Assembly: GCF_002160055.1 (NCBI RefSeq)
Contig: NZ_NFJV01000029.1
Coordinates: forward strand, 1 to 47,100
DNA: 47,100 nt
Origin: Mediterranea sp. An20
GTDB lineage: Bacteria; Bacteroidota; Bacteroidia; Bacteroidales; Bacteroidaceae
Reading direction: 5' to 3'
A program made the position numbers and the translations under genes. The notes below the pieces were generated by a model. It saw nothing but the letters and a program-made list of their open reading frames with translations. It ran no database searches and was not told the DNA's origin. Below are positions 1-8,262 of this stretch, in pieces. Position 1 is the first letter of the stretch, and the number at the start of each line of letters is the position of its first letter.

Positions 1-731
1 AACACGTCCATGATGATGAGCGTCACGATGGGGAACAGCTTCTTGTTTTCCTTGATTGCGTCCACTTCGAAGACGATGAAGGTCTCCGAGAACAGGGTGG
101 TGTCCACGTTCTCGTTCAGTATCTTGTCGTAGTTGCCGCCCTTGTAGAACGGCTGTATCATGTAGGTGTACTTGTCGTAGTCTATCTCCGTGATGTTGTT
201 TTCCAGGCAGATGAGTTCCAGCCGCTCGCAGGAGTATTCATAGAAGGTGTTGAACGACAGCGAGGCCACCTTCAACACTTTCCGGCGTTCTTCCAGCATA
301 CGGATCTTGTCATCCACTTTCTGTTCCAGGGCCGGCAGGTCTTCCGCGCCCCAGGTGCCTTTCCGCTTCTCGGCGGCTGTCAGGGTCTTGCGCAGGGTCT
401 CACGCTGCACGGGGTCGTAGCCGTCAAAACCGTGGAAGTAGGCGTCGTAGTAGTCCGTCACCATCTGCTCAACGATGCGGAACTCCAGTTCCGTAATCCT
501 GGTGTCCGAACCTTTCCATATCAGCAGGATCAGATTTTTCAGGAAGTCTATCTTCTCGATGTTCAGCTCCGCCTGCGTGATGTTGAACGGGTTCATCGTG
601 ATGGGCTTTTCCTCCGTATAGCTGATGTACTTGCCGCCCAGGTATTCGCACAATCCCTCGTAGGAATTACCCGTATCGACCATCACCACGTCCGTGCCCT
701 GCTCGTGGAGCTGGCGCACCACGCTGTTCAT
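1..731 (-). pseudogene. traG: traG, 3' part (VirB4-type conjugation ATPase), disconnected
   Basis: Reading leftward from 731, the frame is open to the window edge for about 243 codons, beginning MNSVVRQLHEQGTDVV and continuing through EGLCEYLGGKYISYTEEKP. This is the segment that follows the Walker A motif in Bacteroidales TraG, the VirB4-family ATPase that energizes the type IV mating apparatus at the inner membrane. The upstream part of the gene lies at 10,879-12,246, on the other side of an inserted element. The ATG at 729-731 is an internal methionine codon, so translation from here would at best give a fragment without Walker A. The rest of the gene, including Walker B, lies beyond the window. 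Confidence 0.93.
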
Positions 732-737
732 GTGGAA
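729..737. repeat. Direct repeat CATGTGGAA, left att copy
   Basis: This 9-bp copy is identical to 10,879-10,887 and marks the left junction of the inserted element. It codes Phe-His-Met of TraG on the minus strand. Sequence to its left is traG; sequence to its right (from 738) is element DNA. Confidence 0.9.
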
Positions 738-739
738 TA

Positions 740-1130
740 CATATGAGAGAGTATTTATAGTTGATTATCAACGACATAAGAAAATATCGGTACAAAAATA
801 ATCGCTGTAAGAAACAGGGTGAAAAAGCCGTTTTGGGGTGAAGCAAATAGGGAAAGAAAAAGGTAGGTTTAAGATGAAGATTTAACAAGATCTTAACAAG
901 TAACAAGTATTTTTATACTTTACTGGTGGAAGTTCAGAGTATGGTCAAAACCACAAAGGACTTAAATCTGGGAATTGATTATACCTATTGATTTTCAATA
1001 CCTTCTATACTTTGAGAGCCAACAGGGGTACAAATAGTGTATAAAATAAGAAATAAGTATTAAAACTCTGATTTTTGCTCTGCGCAGAAGGTCATTTAAC
1101 AGGGAATTCACTACTTTTGTAATCAGATTG
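740..1130. repeat. Element left-terminal region, copy 1 (pairs with 3910-4288)
   Basis: This segment and 3910-4288 align along their whole length. Both start CATATGAGAGAGT, and both share GAAGATTTAACA, CAACAAAGGACTT or its close variant, GAGCCAA(C/T)AGG and TTTTTGCTCTGCGCAGAAG, and both end in a promoter-like TACnTTTGTA. They differ by many substitutions and small gaps, so they are old or separately acquired copies. Copy 1 lies at the very end of the inserted element. It contains no convincing gene. The inward-facing promoter at its end would drive the gene at 1232. Confidence 0.85.
1112..1119 (+). promoter_or_regulatory. Promoter -7 box for the DUF4932 gene
   Basis: TACTTTTG matches the Bacteroidales -7 consensus TAnnTTTG. 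It sits at the inner end of the repeated terminal region, about 110 bp before the start codon at 1232. A perfect palindrome, TCTGCGCAGA, lies just upstream at 1079-1088 and could be an operator. Confidence 0.6.
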
Positions 1131-1231
1131 AGGCAAATCTTTCCAAAACATACGAGAAAAAGAAGAAGCGTTATGCTAACCTTAAATTTGCATAGTTGGC
1201 TTACGTTTTCTTTCACAAAAGAAAGTGAAAT

Positions 1232-2368
1232 ATGAATAGATTTTTTACATTAGCATTGGCAATTCTGTTTATTTCAGCCACTTATGGGCAAAGCTGTGGA
1301 GCAATAAAGATTAAAGCCCATTACGATGAACGCATAGAGTTGATGAGCATAATATGCCATCTTGCAGGTTTTCAGGAATATAATATGAACATCGGTGGGG
1401 ATTATATTGCAGATATTGACACTTATTTTGGAGATGTAAGAAATCATCCTGCTGTGGAAATGATGGATAGCCTCCGCAAGGTAAACGGCATCTCTTTTGA
1501 TTCACCTATGTTTTTTGCGGTCAATCTTAAAAAAGTCGGAAATGGTTTCGTCTTAGCTAACGACTCAGTAGTTCCTGAGAAACGTTGGGCAGGGGTCGAT
1601 TTGAATAAAACGACCGCAATAATTTCTGACTTCTATAACCAAAGTAATTTTGCGAACTTCTTTGAGTTTCACAAACCTTTTTATGAAAGAATCTGCTCGC
1701 TTTTTGACACCAATGTTATTTCTAAGTTCAATCAGAACTGGTATGAACTGTTTTATGGTGTACCTCCAACTGACAACTTTGAGATTATATTAGGATTTAC
1801 CAATGGAGGCGGTAATTATGGTCCGTCCCGTCAATTACCGGGCAAACCTCGTGATGTATATGCAATTATCGGTTATGCGTTGGACGATAACGGAGAACCT
1901 TATTATTCTTCTGAACCGGAAATGTATCTCAGCACGTTAGTACACGAATTCAATCACTCGTTTGTCAATCCTCTTGCCGGTAATCCTCAATTTGCTCTGA
2001 CTATGGAAACAGCCGGGAACGCTATGCTGACGTACTCAAAGAAAGTAATGCATAAAAATGCATATTCGACTTGGCAAAATCTTGTCAATGAATCCATAGT
2101 CCGTGCTGCCGTGATTATATATCTGATTGACAACGGAGTTGCACCAAATAAAATACGTCAGAGCGTGATTGACGAAATGTCTGTTGGCTTTTATTGGACA
2201 CCTGAATTGGTGAAATGCCTGCAATACTACTCCCAACATCGGGATAAGTATTCTTCTATTGAGTCATATTATACTGAAATAGCCGATTTCTTCAACAATT
2301 ATGCAAATAGTTGTTCGGCAAAAATTGATGCTATATTTACATTAAATGTATATAACAATGAAAACTAA
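1232..2368 (+). CDS. DUF4932-type secreted metalloprotease-like protein
   Basis: A 378-aa protein with an N-terminal signal peptide (hydrophobic segment ending near ATYGQ, residues 1-19) that should be exported. At residues 238-242 it has HEFNH, an HExxH zinc-protease motif, in the context LVHEFNHSFVNPL. This matches what is known of DUF4932 proteins, which look like zinc metallopeptidases of unknown substrate. It is the first cargo gene at the left end of the mobilizable element, on the opposite strand to the mobilization genes, and is clearly AT-rich compared with them. The promoter lies in the element's terminal repeat. The zinc motif is seen directly; protease activity and substrate are inferred. 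Confidence 0.8.
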   Translation: MNRFFTLALAILFISATYGQSCGAIKIKAHYDERIELMSIICHLAGFQEYNMNIGGDYIADIDTYFGDVRNHPAVEMMDSLRKVNGISFDSPMFFAVNLKKVGNGFVLANDSVVPEKRWAGVDLNKTTAIISDFYNQSNFANFFEFHKPFYERICSLFDTNVISKFNQNWYELFYGVPPTDNFEIILGFTNGGGNYGPSRQLPGKPRDVYAIIGYALDDNGEPYYSSEPEMYLSTLVHEFNHSFVNPLAGNPQFALTMETAGNAMLTYSKKVMHKNAYSTWQNLVNESIVRAAVIIYLIDNGVAPNKIRQSVIDEMSVGFYWTPELVKCLQYYSQHRDKYSSIESYYTEIADFFNNYANSCSAKIDAIFTLNVYNNEN

Positions 2369-2401
2369 AGTTTTTCTTAAAATCCTTTTAAGCACAAATG
2401 T

Positions 2402-2412
2402 GTAGCTTTGCC
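2402..2412 (+). promoter_or_regulatory. Possible promoter -7 box for the S41 protease gene
   Basis: TAGCTTTG lies between the DUF4932 gene and the S41 protease gene and fits TAnnTTTG. It is about 180 bp before the start at 2588. The 219-bp gap holds no other clear feature. No good -33 box was seen. Confidence 0.35.
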
Positions 2413-2587
2413 GCAACGGAAAGTTCAACGACCTTACAATGGACATAACCTTACGGACTATCTTTTTATGCAGCTTCGCATCCGTGGGATAAAATTGATT
2501 GAATATCAACCTATAAAGTGATTTTTAAGGGTAGACTATTATAATATTAGCAAGTTAAAATTAGTATCAACCAAACAAATCATAGAA

Positions 2588-3853
2588 ATGAATAAAAGAA
2601 TTATAATAAATTGCTCACTTCTTTTGTTTTGTAGTGTTTCTTTTGGGCAAAAATTAAGTCCAACCCGGCAAATGGCCGATTTTGACACTTTATGTGCAAA
2701 ATTAGAATATGTGCACCCGGATCTTTATCTCTATCAGTCAAGAGAAGAGTATGAAAACTACAAAACCAAGATTAAGTCCTCCATGACTGATTCAATCAGC
2801 ATATCCGACTTCTATCTGAAAATAGCACCTTTTATGGCTAATATAAAGGATGGCCATAGTATGATGCTGCCGCCTATTTCTAACGATCTGATTGCTAACG
2901 CAGAGAAAGATGGCAAGACAATGCCTTTGAGAATAAAAGCATCCGGAGATTTCTTTATTGTAGATTATCCGGTAATTGATAACTCCGGAGTATGTGAAGG
3001 TGACACGATTCTCGGAATAAACGGAATCCGTTCAGAAGATATACTTGAAAAGATGTATAGCCTTTGGGGTTCGGAGAAAGGAAATGGCATTAAGGAAGGC
3101 AGTGTAAACGCCTATTGGTCTCCATTGTTGTGGTACATGTACAGATGGGGCGAGTCGTATGAGTTTACGGTAAAACGTGATGATAAAATGGAAGAGATAC
3201 GTTTGGAAGGAGTTCCGCAAAGTGTGGCCATAAAGGTCATCAAGGAAAGACAATCCAAGAAAAGACCTGAAAGTTTCAGTTGCAGTTTCTCTTCCGATTT
3301 CACAAAGGCAACTCTCACCATTCGCAATGTATTCCAGGAAACTGAACTAAAGGCGTTTTGCGATTCAGTCTTTAAGGAAATAAACCTGAGAAAAATAAAG
3401 GATATAACCATTGACTTACGAAATAACACAGGCGGTTCAAGCAAGTGCGTAGAAAGACTTATTTCCTATTTCCCACATCCGGACTATTCATTGTATTCTA
3501 AAAGCCAGTTGAAGGTCAGTGCATATTCCAAAGCCTATAATAAAGACAAACATCCGGAAATATACAGGCAAATCTGCAATTTGAAGGACGGAGAACTTTT
3601 TGTGATGGAAGATACTCCAGTCAAGAGTAATTTGAAAAAAGCGGATCTATATCATGGCAAGACTACTATTCTTGTGAACAACAAGACTTACTCTGGTGCA
3701 TCCACTCTGGCCCATACGATGGAGAAGTTGGGCATAGCGAGTGTGGAAGGAGAAACAGGATGTCCTGATGTATATTTCGGTAACTATCTGCATTTCACCT
3801 TACCAAATTCCAAGATAGATTATTATATCAGTTTTTCCAAATTCTTTGAATGA
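2588..3853 (+). CDS. S41-family secreted serine protease
   Basis: A 421-aa protein with a signal peptide (residues 1-20, ending SVSFGQ). A PDZ-like segment, GDTILGINGIRSEDIL, starts near residue 139. The core of the tail-specific-protease fold follows: TIDLRNNTGGSS (Asp276) and TYSGASTLAH, where Ser369 is the likely nucleophile. S41 enzymes cleave near exposed protein C-termini, usually in the periplasm or at the cell surface. The length is normal for Bacteroidales S41 proteins. It is the second cargo gene and directly precedes the second copy of the element's terminal region. Family assignment is good; the substrate is unknown. It may act with the neighbouring DUF4932 protein, which is inference. 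Confidence 0.85.
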   Translation: MNKRIIINCSLLLFCSVSFGQKLSPTRQMADFDTLCAKLEYVHPDLYLYQSREEYENYKTKIKSSMTDSISISDFYLKIAPFMANIKDGHSMMLPPISNDLIANAEKDGKTMPLRIKASGDFFIVDYPVIDNSGVCEGDTILGINGIRSEDILEKMYSLWGSEKGNGIKEGSVNAYWSPLLWYMYRWGESYEFTVKRDDKMEEIRLEGVPQSVAIKVIKERQSKKRPESFSCSFSSDFTKATLTIRNVFQETELKAFCDSVFKEINLRKIKDITIDLRNNTGGSSKCVERLISYFPHPDYSLYSKSQLKVSAYSKAYNKDKHPEIYRQICNLKDGELFVMEDTPVKSNLKKADLYHGKTTILVNNKTYSGASTLAHTMEKLGIASVEGETGCPDVYFGNYLHFTLPNSKIDYYISFSKFFE

Positions 3854-3909
3854 CAGCAATACCCCTATGACAATAATGGATTTTTACTTATTTCACCATA
3901 TAAACATTT

Positions 3910-4288
3910 CATATGAGAGAGTTTTTGTTTTGAATATCAGTAATATAAGAAAATAAAGGTACAAAAATCCGGCAAGGGAGAAACGGGGTATAAAAGCTGT
4001 TTTTGAGGAAGTGAGAGGATAGGAAGAAGATGCGTGTGAAGATGAAGATTTAACAAAAACTTAACAATCGGAAGGCATTTTTATCTTTTGCCGCAGGTCT
4101 GTCGGAACGGGGACAAAACAACAAAGGACTTGTCGGGGAATTGCTTGCCACGATTGATTTTTAGTATGTTTTGCACTTTAAGAGCCAATAGGAGTACAAA
4201 TGCTGTATGAAATAAGTCTTAGAACTCTAATTTTTGCTCTGCGCAGAAGTTCATTGATAGGAAATTCACTACCTTTGTACTTGGATTG
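3910..4288. repeat. Element left-terminal region, copy 2 (pairs with 740-1130)
   Basis: This is the second, diverged copy of the terminal segment described at 740-1130, in the same orientation. It begins CATATGAGAGAG, only 57 bp after the S41 gene, and ends at the TACCTTTG promoter box. An element end inside an element suggests that 738-3909 was added by insertion of, or recombination with, a related element. The whole gap 3854-4399 contains only this repeat and the leader of the next gene. Confidence 0.85.
4270..4277 (+). promoter_or_regulatory. Promoter -7 box for the cargo lipoprotein
   Basis: TACCTTTG matches TAnnTTTG and lies at the same place in repeat copy 2 as TACTTTTG does in copy 1. 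The palindrome TCTGCGCAGA is conserved upstream at 4238-4247. The predicted leader to the start at 4400 is about 115 nt. Confidence 0.6.
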
Positions 4289-4399
4289 TGGATTGGAGCA
4301 ACTTTATTCAAGACATACGGAATTAAAAGTTGCATCCGAGATGCAATATTTTTAGAGTTTCTGCATTTTTATAATAGCTAACAATTAAAAAAGATAAAA

Positions 4400-5302
4400 A
4401 TGAATGCGAAAGACTTTTTCGGAATACTGCTTATGGCAATGTTTGCAGTGGTAGGACTGACAGCGTGTAGTGACGATGATGAAGAAGGCAGGAAAGTAAC
4501 AGACTACAAAGAGTATGTGCTGACTGTGGCTTCGGAAAAAATACCGGGTGTCCTTTGGTCTGATGGATTAAATTATTTGTCGGAAGTTTATGCTGCAAAA
4601 AAAGAGCAATCCGATGAATGGAGTGCCTTTGGCTCTATCGCTGGGTTTGAGTTTGAGAAAGGATATGAATACCAGATAAAAATCAGTGAAACCAGTTATT
4701 TGGATTATAGTATGGGAACTCCTGCATGGACAGAGCGAGAGTTGCTTGAAGTGATATCCAAAGATAAAAAGGACTCGGAAAACTTGCCGTTACACTTTAT
4801 TCCAGAAGCATTTTACGAAAATATCCCACTTCCACAATACAGATATGCGGTAGAAGCGGATAATAAAGACCTCATTGAACAGGATTTGAAAGACAACTCT
4901 CTCATTCCTTTGGATTATCACGACATGCTTTATCGTGGAGAAGACAATTTCCTTAGGTGTATAGCCCTGCACGATAGCGACAAAGTGCTTGGCCCATATA
5001 TCATACAGACCAAAAATAAAGCACCGGAAGAAATGCCGGAGTCTTATAAAATACTTCCCCCAGATGCACAAATAGCAGGTTATGGAGAATGGACTTTTTT
5101 AGATGAAGCAGAAACCCCGATTGATAATCTGTCATTTGATGTATTTATGGGCTATGCTACTCAAACAAAAGATGTTGATAGAACACCAAGTGCCATCTAT
5201 CTTTATAAAGACCTGACCGAGTATTACAAAACCAAATATCCGGAAGCCAACGTAAAAACGGTCGTGATATCTTATATGGTATCTGGAGAAAGCCTTTCGT
5301 AG
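4400..5302 (+). CDS. Cargo lipoprotein of unknown function
   Basis: A 300-aa protein with a lipoprotein signal peptide: a hydrophobic stretch followed by the lipobox LTAC, with the lipidated Cys near residue 23, then SDDDEEG, an acidic run typical of Bacteroidales surface lipoproteins. I do not recognise a known domain in the rest, which is acidic and rich in Tyr and Lys. It is driven by the promoter in terminal-repeat copy 2, so each repeat copy is followed by a gene for an exported protein. It ends only 4 bp before the end of the convergent mob gene. The start follows an A-rich ribosome binding region. Confidence 0.75.
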   Translation: MNAKDFFGILLMAMFAVVGLTACSDDDEEGRKVTDYKEYVLTVASEKIPGVLWSDGLNYLSEVYAAKKEQSDEWSAFGSIAGFEFEKGYEYQIKISETSYLDYSMGTPAWTERELLEVISKDKKDSENLPLHFIPEAFYENIPLPQYRYAVEADNKDLIEQDLKDNSLIPLDYHDMLYRGEDNFLRCIALHDSDKVLGPYIIQTKNKAPEEMPESYKILPPDAQIAGYGEWTFLDEAETPIDNLSFDVFMGYATQTKDVDRTPSAIYLYKDLTEYYKTKYPEANVKTVVISYMVSGESLS

Positions 5303-5306
5303 GGCA

Positions 5307-6833
5307 TTATATTCCTATTCCTTGTCCGTTTTTGATTTTCCAATCATACATACCCTCTGCGACATCGCCAACCTCTTTGAGCGTATGGCGATGTTTTATT
5401 TCGTCAAAAGGCTGTCGGCTCTCCGCATAGTCACAGAGCCATGCACCGACCATATTCTGTTGTTCGGTCGTTTCTCCGTACTCCTGCATCACGCTCTTGA
5501 TGTCGGCGGCTTCGGACGGGGCGAAGAATGACTTGTGCTGTTCCGTTCCGAAATGGATAATCGCATCTATGGCTCGTTTGAATACCTCGCTTGCCTTGTA
5601 GAGCATATCCGCAAACAGGCTTAGGATATGCCTGCTCGCTTTCAGCGTACTCTGCAGCAGGCGGATGGTTTTGTCTTTCTCCGCCGTGGCTTGGCTCACC
5701 GCTTGGCTGATGCGCTGCCGCTCGCCGTCTTTCTGTTCCTGAAGCTGCCGTACTGCCTTGTCCTTTTCAATGGCAATTGAACGGTTTTGCACCAAAGCCC
5801 GGTCACGCTCGGCTTCGGCTTTCTGCTTTTCAGCTACCAATGCCTTTGTCCGTTCCTCCGCCTTTTTCTTTACGGCTTCGGCAAAGGCTTTTTTCATGCG
5901 CTCGTTCTCGGCTTTCAGCTTTGCGTTTTCCTTTTCGACCGCTGCGGACTTGCCGACCCCCACAAGGTTGCCAACGCTGTCCAGTATGCTGTCCACTTTC
6001 GCCTTTCGCTCGTCTTTTAACTGTTTCTCCTTTTCGGCAATCTCGCTGTCAAGGGAAAGGCGGTATTGCTCTTTCGCCTTGTTCTCGCCCTCCACGAATA
6101 AAAGTTCTGCTTCGGCTTCCTCTTTGGCGGCGATGGCGGCTTGCCTTGCAGCTTTCGCCTGTTCCGCTTCCTGCTTCTGCTTGGCGATGATGAAGTCTGT
6201 GCGCTCCAGATGTTCCATGCCCGTCACCTCCTTTGAGGTGCCCCTTTCCATTTCCAGACACCCAGCCAAAACGGTCTGCATCTCGCTCATGGCTTTCTCA
6301 TCCAGTTTGCAGGACTTGCCCGTATCGTGGTTCATCCAGTCCCATACGATATGTGCGTGGAGATTGGGCTTCCATGTGGCATTGTCGCCGGGTATTCCAT
6401 AATGTCCCTCGTCACGGTGGATGAACACCTGCAAGGCTGTGATATCCCAACGCTGCTTACACACCTCGCAGAAGTGCCGCAGCTGCTCCATCGTGGTGTC
6501 GTCCTTGATGACGACCACGCCCTCCTTGAGTGGGGTGCTGCCACGGACGATGGTCACCTTGCCCGTCTTCTTGTTCACCCGTTCCCGGTCTTTGGTCTGC
6601 ATCGCCCGTCCTGTCTTTTCCTTGACCATAGTGGCTATCTGATTGTAGCGGTCAGTGAGCGTGGCTTCACCGAAATCAGGTGATACCCATGCCTCGTTTC
6701 CTGCCATGAGGTCGGTACGGATGTAGAACTTCTCCTTGCAGATATTGGCGAGGTATTCCGCTGTCCGCTTGTTATGCGCTTCGCTGCTGCCGATGTTGCA
6801 CGGCTTGATGTTGATGGATGTCTTCTGTGCCAT
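5307..6833 (-). CDS. mob: MobV-family relaxase
   Basis: A 508-aa protein that should nick oriT and lead the transferred strand during mobilization. An N-terminal motif, EAHNKR (His20-Asn21), is followed by HRDEGH at 139-144 and LHAH (His159, His161), the metal-binding signature of MobV/Pre relaxases. The second half (from about residue 215 to 410) is a long Glu/Lys/Ala-rich coiled coil, as is usual in this family. The element carries no type IV secretion genes, so transfer would rely on a helper such as the host ICE. The predicted oriT lies directly upstream at 7043-7086. The gene appears intact. Confidence 0.92.
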   Translation of the reverse strand: MAQKTSINIKPCNIGSSEAHNKRTAEYLANICKEKFYIRTDLMAGNEAWVSPDFGEATLTDRYNQIATMVKEKTGRAMQTKDRERVNKKTGKVTIVRGSTPLKEGVVVIKDDTTMEQLRHFCEVCKQRWDITALQVFIHRDEGHYGIPGDNATWKPNLHAHIVWDWMNHDTGKSCKLDEKAMSEMQTVLAGCLEMERGTSKEVTGMEHLERTDFIIAKQKQEAEQAKAARQAAIAAKEEAEAELLFVEGENKAKEQYRLSLDSEIAEKEKQLKDERKAKVDSILDSVGNLVGVGKSAAVEKENAKLKAENERMKKAFAEAVKKKAEERTKALVAEKQKAEAERDRALVQNRSIAIEKDKAVRQLQEQKDGERQRISQAVSQATAEKDKTIRLLQSTLKASRHILSLFADMLYKASEVFKRAIDAIIHFGTEQHKSFFAPSEAADIKSVMQEYGETTEQQNMVGAWLCDYAESRQPFDEIKHRHTLKEVGDVAEGMYDWKIKNGQGIGI

Positions 6834-6861
6834 AGGCTTGTCTGTATTTGGGTTTCACTTC

Positions 6862-7035
6862 GGGTTATTAGGGCGGAGCCTTAATCGGAGGGTGCAGGGA
6901 GAGGGTCACTTCCTGCTCCGGGTTCTTAGGGGTGGAAGCCACTAAGCGGAGTTTCCAAAGAGGGGGTCACTCTTTGGTCGGGTTGCACAGGGCTGAAAGC
7001 CCTTGCCGGGTTCTTAGGGCAGCGTCCTAAGCCCC
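6862..7035. other. Array of related hairpins in the mob leader
   Basis: Stem-loops alternate here, introduced by GGGTT. Two share a loop but not a stem: 6894-6901/6909-6916 (loop AGGGTCA) and 6955-6962/6970-6977 (loop GGGGTCA, perfect 8-bp stem). Others are ATTAGGGC/GCCTTAAT (6867-6885), a bulged CTTA...TAAG hairpin (6925-6945), AGGGCT/AGCCCT (6989-7002) and CTTAGGGC/GTCCTAAG (7013-7030). Stems changing while loops stay the same argues for selection on structure. This may be part of the transfer region, a single-strand origin, or an RNA leader of mob. Confidence 0.7.
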
Positions 7036-7042
7036 TCGGGAG

Positions 7043-7086
7043 AGCCCACAACTTCGGAGTGCAGCGGAGAAGTTATAGTGGGCTAT
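7043..7086. other. oriT: Predicted oriT of MobV type
   Basis: AGCCCAC (7043-7049) pairs with GTGGGCT (7078-7084), and AACTTC (7050-7055) pairs with GAAGTT (7069-7074). The right arm reads AAGTTATAGTGGGCTA. This resembles the pMV158-type MobV oriT, where the right arm of an inverted repeat contains AAGTATAGTGTG and the nick follows TAGTGTG. By analogy the nick would fall after TAGTGGG (position 7082/7083). It lies in the gap directly upstream of the relaxase gene, as expected. The structure is seen directly; the nick position is inference. Confidence 0.75.
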
Positions 7087-7154
7087 ATCTGGGCAAGCCC
7101 AGTCAGTCACGCCACGCCAACGGAGTACCGCTGAAATCCTGCGCTGTGCGCCCG

Positions 7155-7880
7155 TCAGTTCCTTCCGGCTATGTCGGGGTCTTCCACGCTGCCATTCGTG
7201 CCGTCCTGCGCTTCTTTCGGGCTTTCTACAGGGTTATTGCCATGCTGCCCTTTGCCGTTGTTTCCGGCATGGGAATTGTCGGTTTCGTCCTCCGCATCCG
7301 CTTTGTCATCCGACCTGTCGGAAACCACAGGCGAACATAGGGAAGAAGAAAGGGCGGCTGCTCCGCCTGCCATGCTGTCCGCATCCTGCCTTGGGCATTG
7401 GTAACCGTCCGGCACGGTACACGGCTTGTTCTCCAACGGCGTATCATTAGAATATGGTGTCCGCACTCCGTCTGTCTGTCCTTTAGAAAGTGCCGCAGGC
7501 TTGACATAATGGGGATTGGTCAGCAGGACACCATCCACATACCAACCTGTCAGGAAATGCAGGGTGTGTACGGAAGTGCGGTTGTTGGTTCGGGTGGTCA
7601 GCATACCGAGCCTGTTGAAACTGTCGATGAGCTTTCCGATGGTCTTGCGGTTGCAGCCCATGTATTCCGCCAGTTCCACATCGGAAGCTGCCGCCTGTCC
7701 CACCTCCAAGGCAATCTCAACGCCCTTGATGCGGAGGGCAGTCTTTGTCCGCACGGCTGCGGTCATCAGCCTGTGCAGGCACTTCTGCCTGTCGATGGCG
7801 GCTTTGCCGTCCAAAAGGAAATCCCACTGCCCGGCGGAAAGGATGGTGCAGTAATGTATGGTCTGTTCGTTCTTGCACAT
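7155..7880 (-). CDS. Winged-helix DNA-binding protein of the mobilization region
   Basis: A 241-aa protein. Residues around 60-95 (DVELAEYMGCNRKTIGKLIDSFNRLGML) read as a helix-turn-helix with a following wing. The C-terminal third, from about residue 150, is low-complexity, rich in Ser, Asp, Gly and Asn, and probably disordered. Upstream of a relaxase gene and next to oriT, it could be a mobilization accessory protein or a regulator, but I cannot assign a named family. It lies in a same-strand series with the genes on both sides. Confidence 0.65.
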   Translation of the reverse strand: MCKNEQTIHYCTILSAGQWDFLLDGKAAIDRQKCLHRLMTAAVRTKTALRIKGVEIALEVGQAAASDVELAEYMGCNRKTIGKLIDSFNRLGMLTTRTNNRTSVHTLHFLTGWYVDGVLLTNPHYVKPAALSKGQTDGVRTPYSNDTPLENKPCTVPDGYQCPRQDADSMAGGAAALSSSLCSPVVSDRSDDKADAEDETDNSHAGNNGKGQHGNNPVESPKEAQDGTNGSVEDPDIAGRN

Positions 7881-7914
7881 AGTCTATGATGTTTATAGGT
7901 GTTACACTGGTCAG

Positions 7915-8262
7915 CTACCTGCCCATGCCGTACCCGTGTTCCGGCATGTGGTATTCCCTGTCCGCTGCGATATGGTTCAACACATCCTGCAAGCGGTCGA
8001 GCTGGTCATGGTCAAGCACACGGATTGCGTTAATGGTTATCACCTGCGTGGCAATCCTGCGGTGTGCAATATTGTTCTCGCTCATCGTGCCGTCACCGTC
8101 AGCATGGACTGAACGGAGGTAGGCATTGACCGCTTCCGTCTGTTCCTTTGAGGGGTACGGTGCTGCCCACCTGTCCTGAATGTAGCCTACCATTTTGCCG
8201 ACCGCATCAGCTAAAAGTGGGTCATACCGTGCGATGGCGGCTGTCAAATCTTCTGTCTTCAT
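7915..8262 (-). CDS. Hypothetical protein
   Basis: A 115-aa soluble protein with no motif I recognise. It is mostly helical in appearance, with an acidic/His-rich C-terminus. Its ATG overlaps the stop codon of the upstream HTH gene (ATGA at 8259-8262), so the two are almost certainly translated from one message. The coupling supports it as a real gene belonging to the element's mobilization or excision functions. Confidence 0.65.
   Translation of the reverse strand: MKTEDLTAAIARYDPLLADAVGKMVGYIQDRWAAPYPSKEQTEAVNAYLRSVHADGDGTMSENNIAHRRIATQVITINAIRVLDHDQLDRLQDVLNHIAADREYHMPEHGYGMGR

Noticed and set aside
5758..6402. Long plus-strand frames across the mob gene
   Set aside because: They mirror the low-complexity coiled-coil coding sequence of the relaxase and show no family signature or ribosome binding site.
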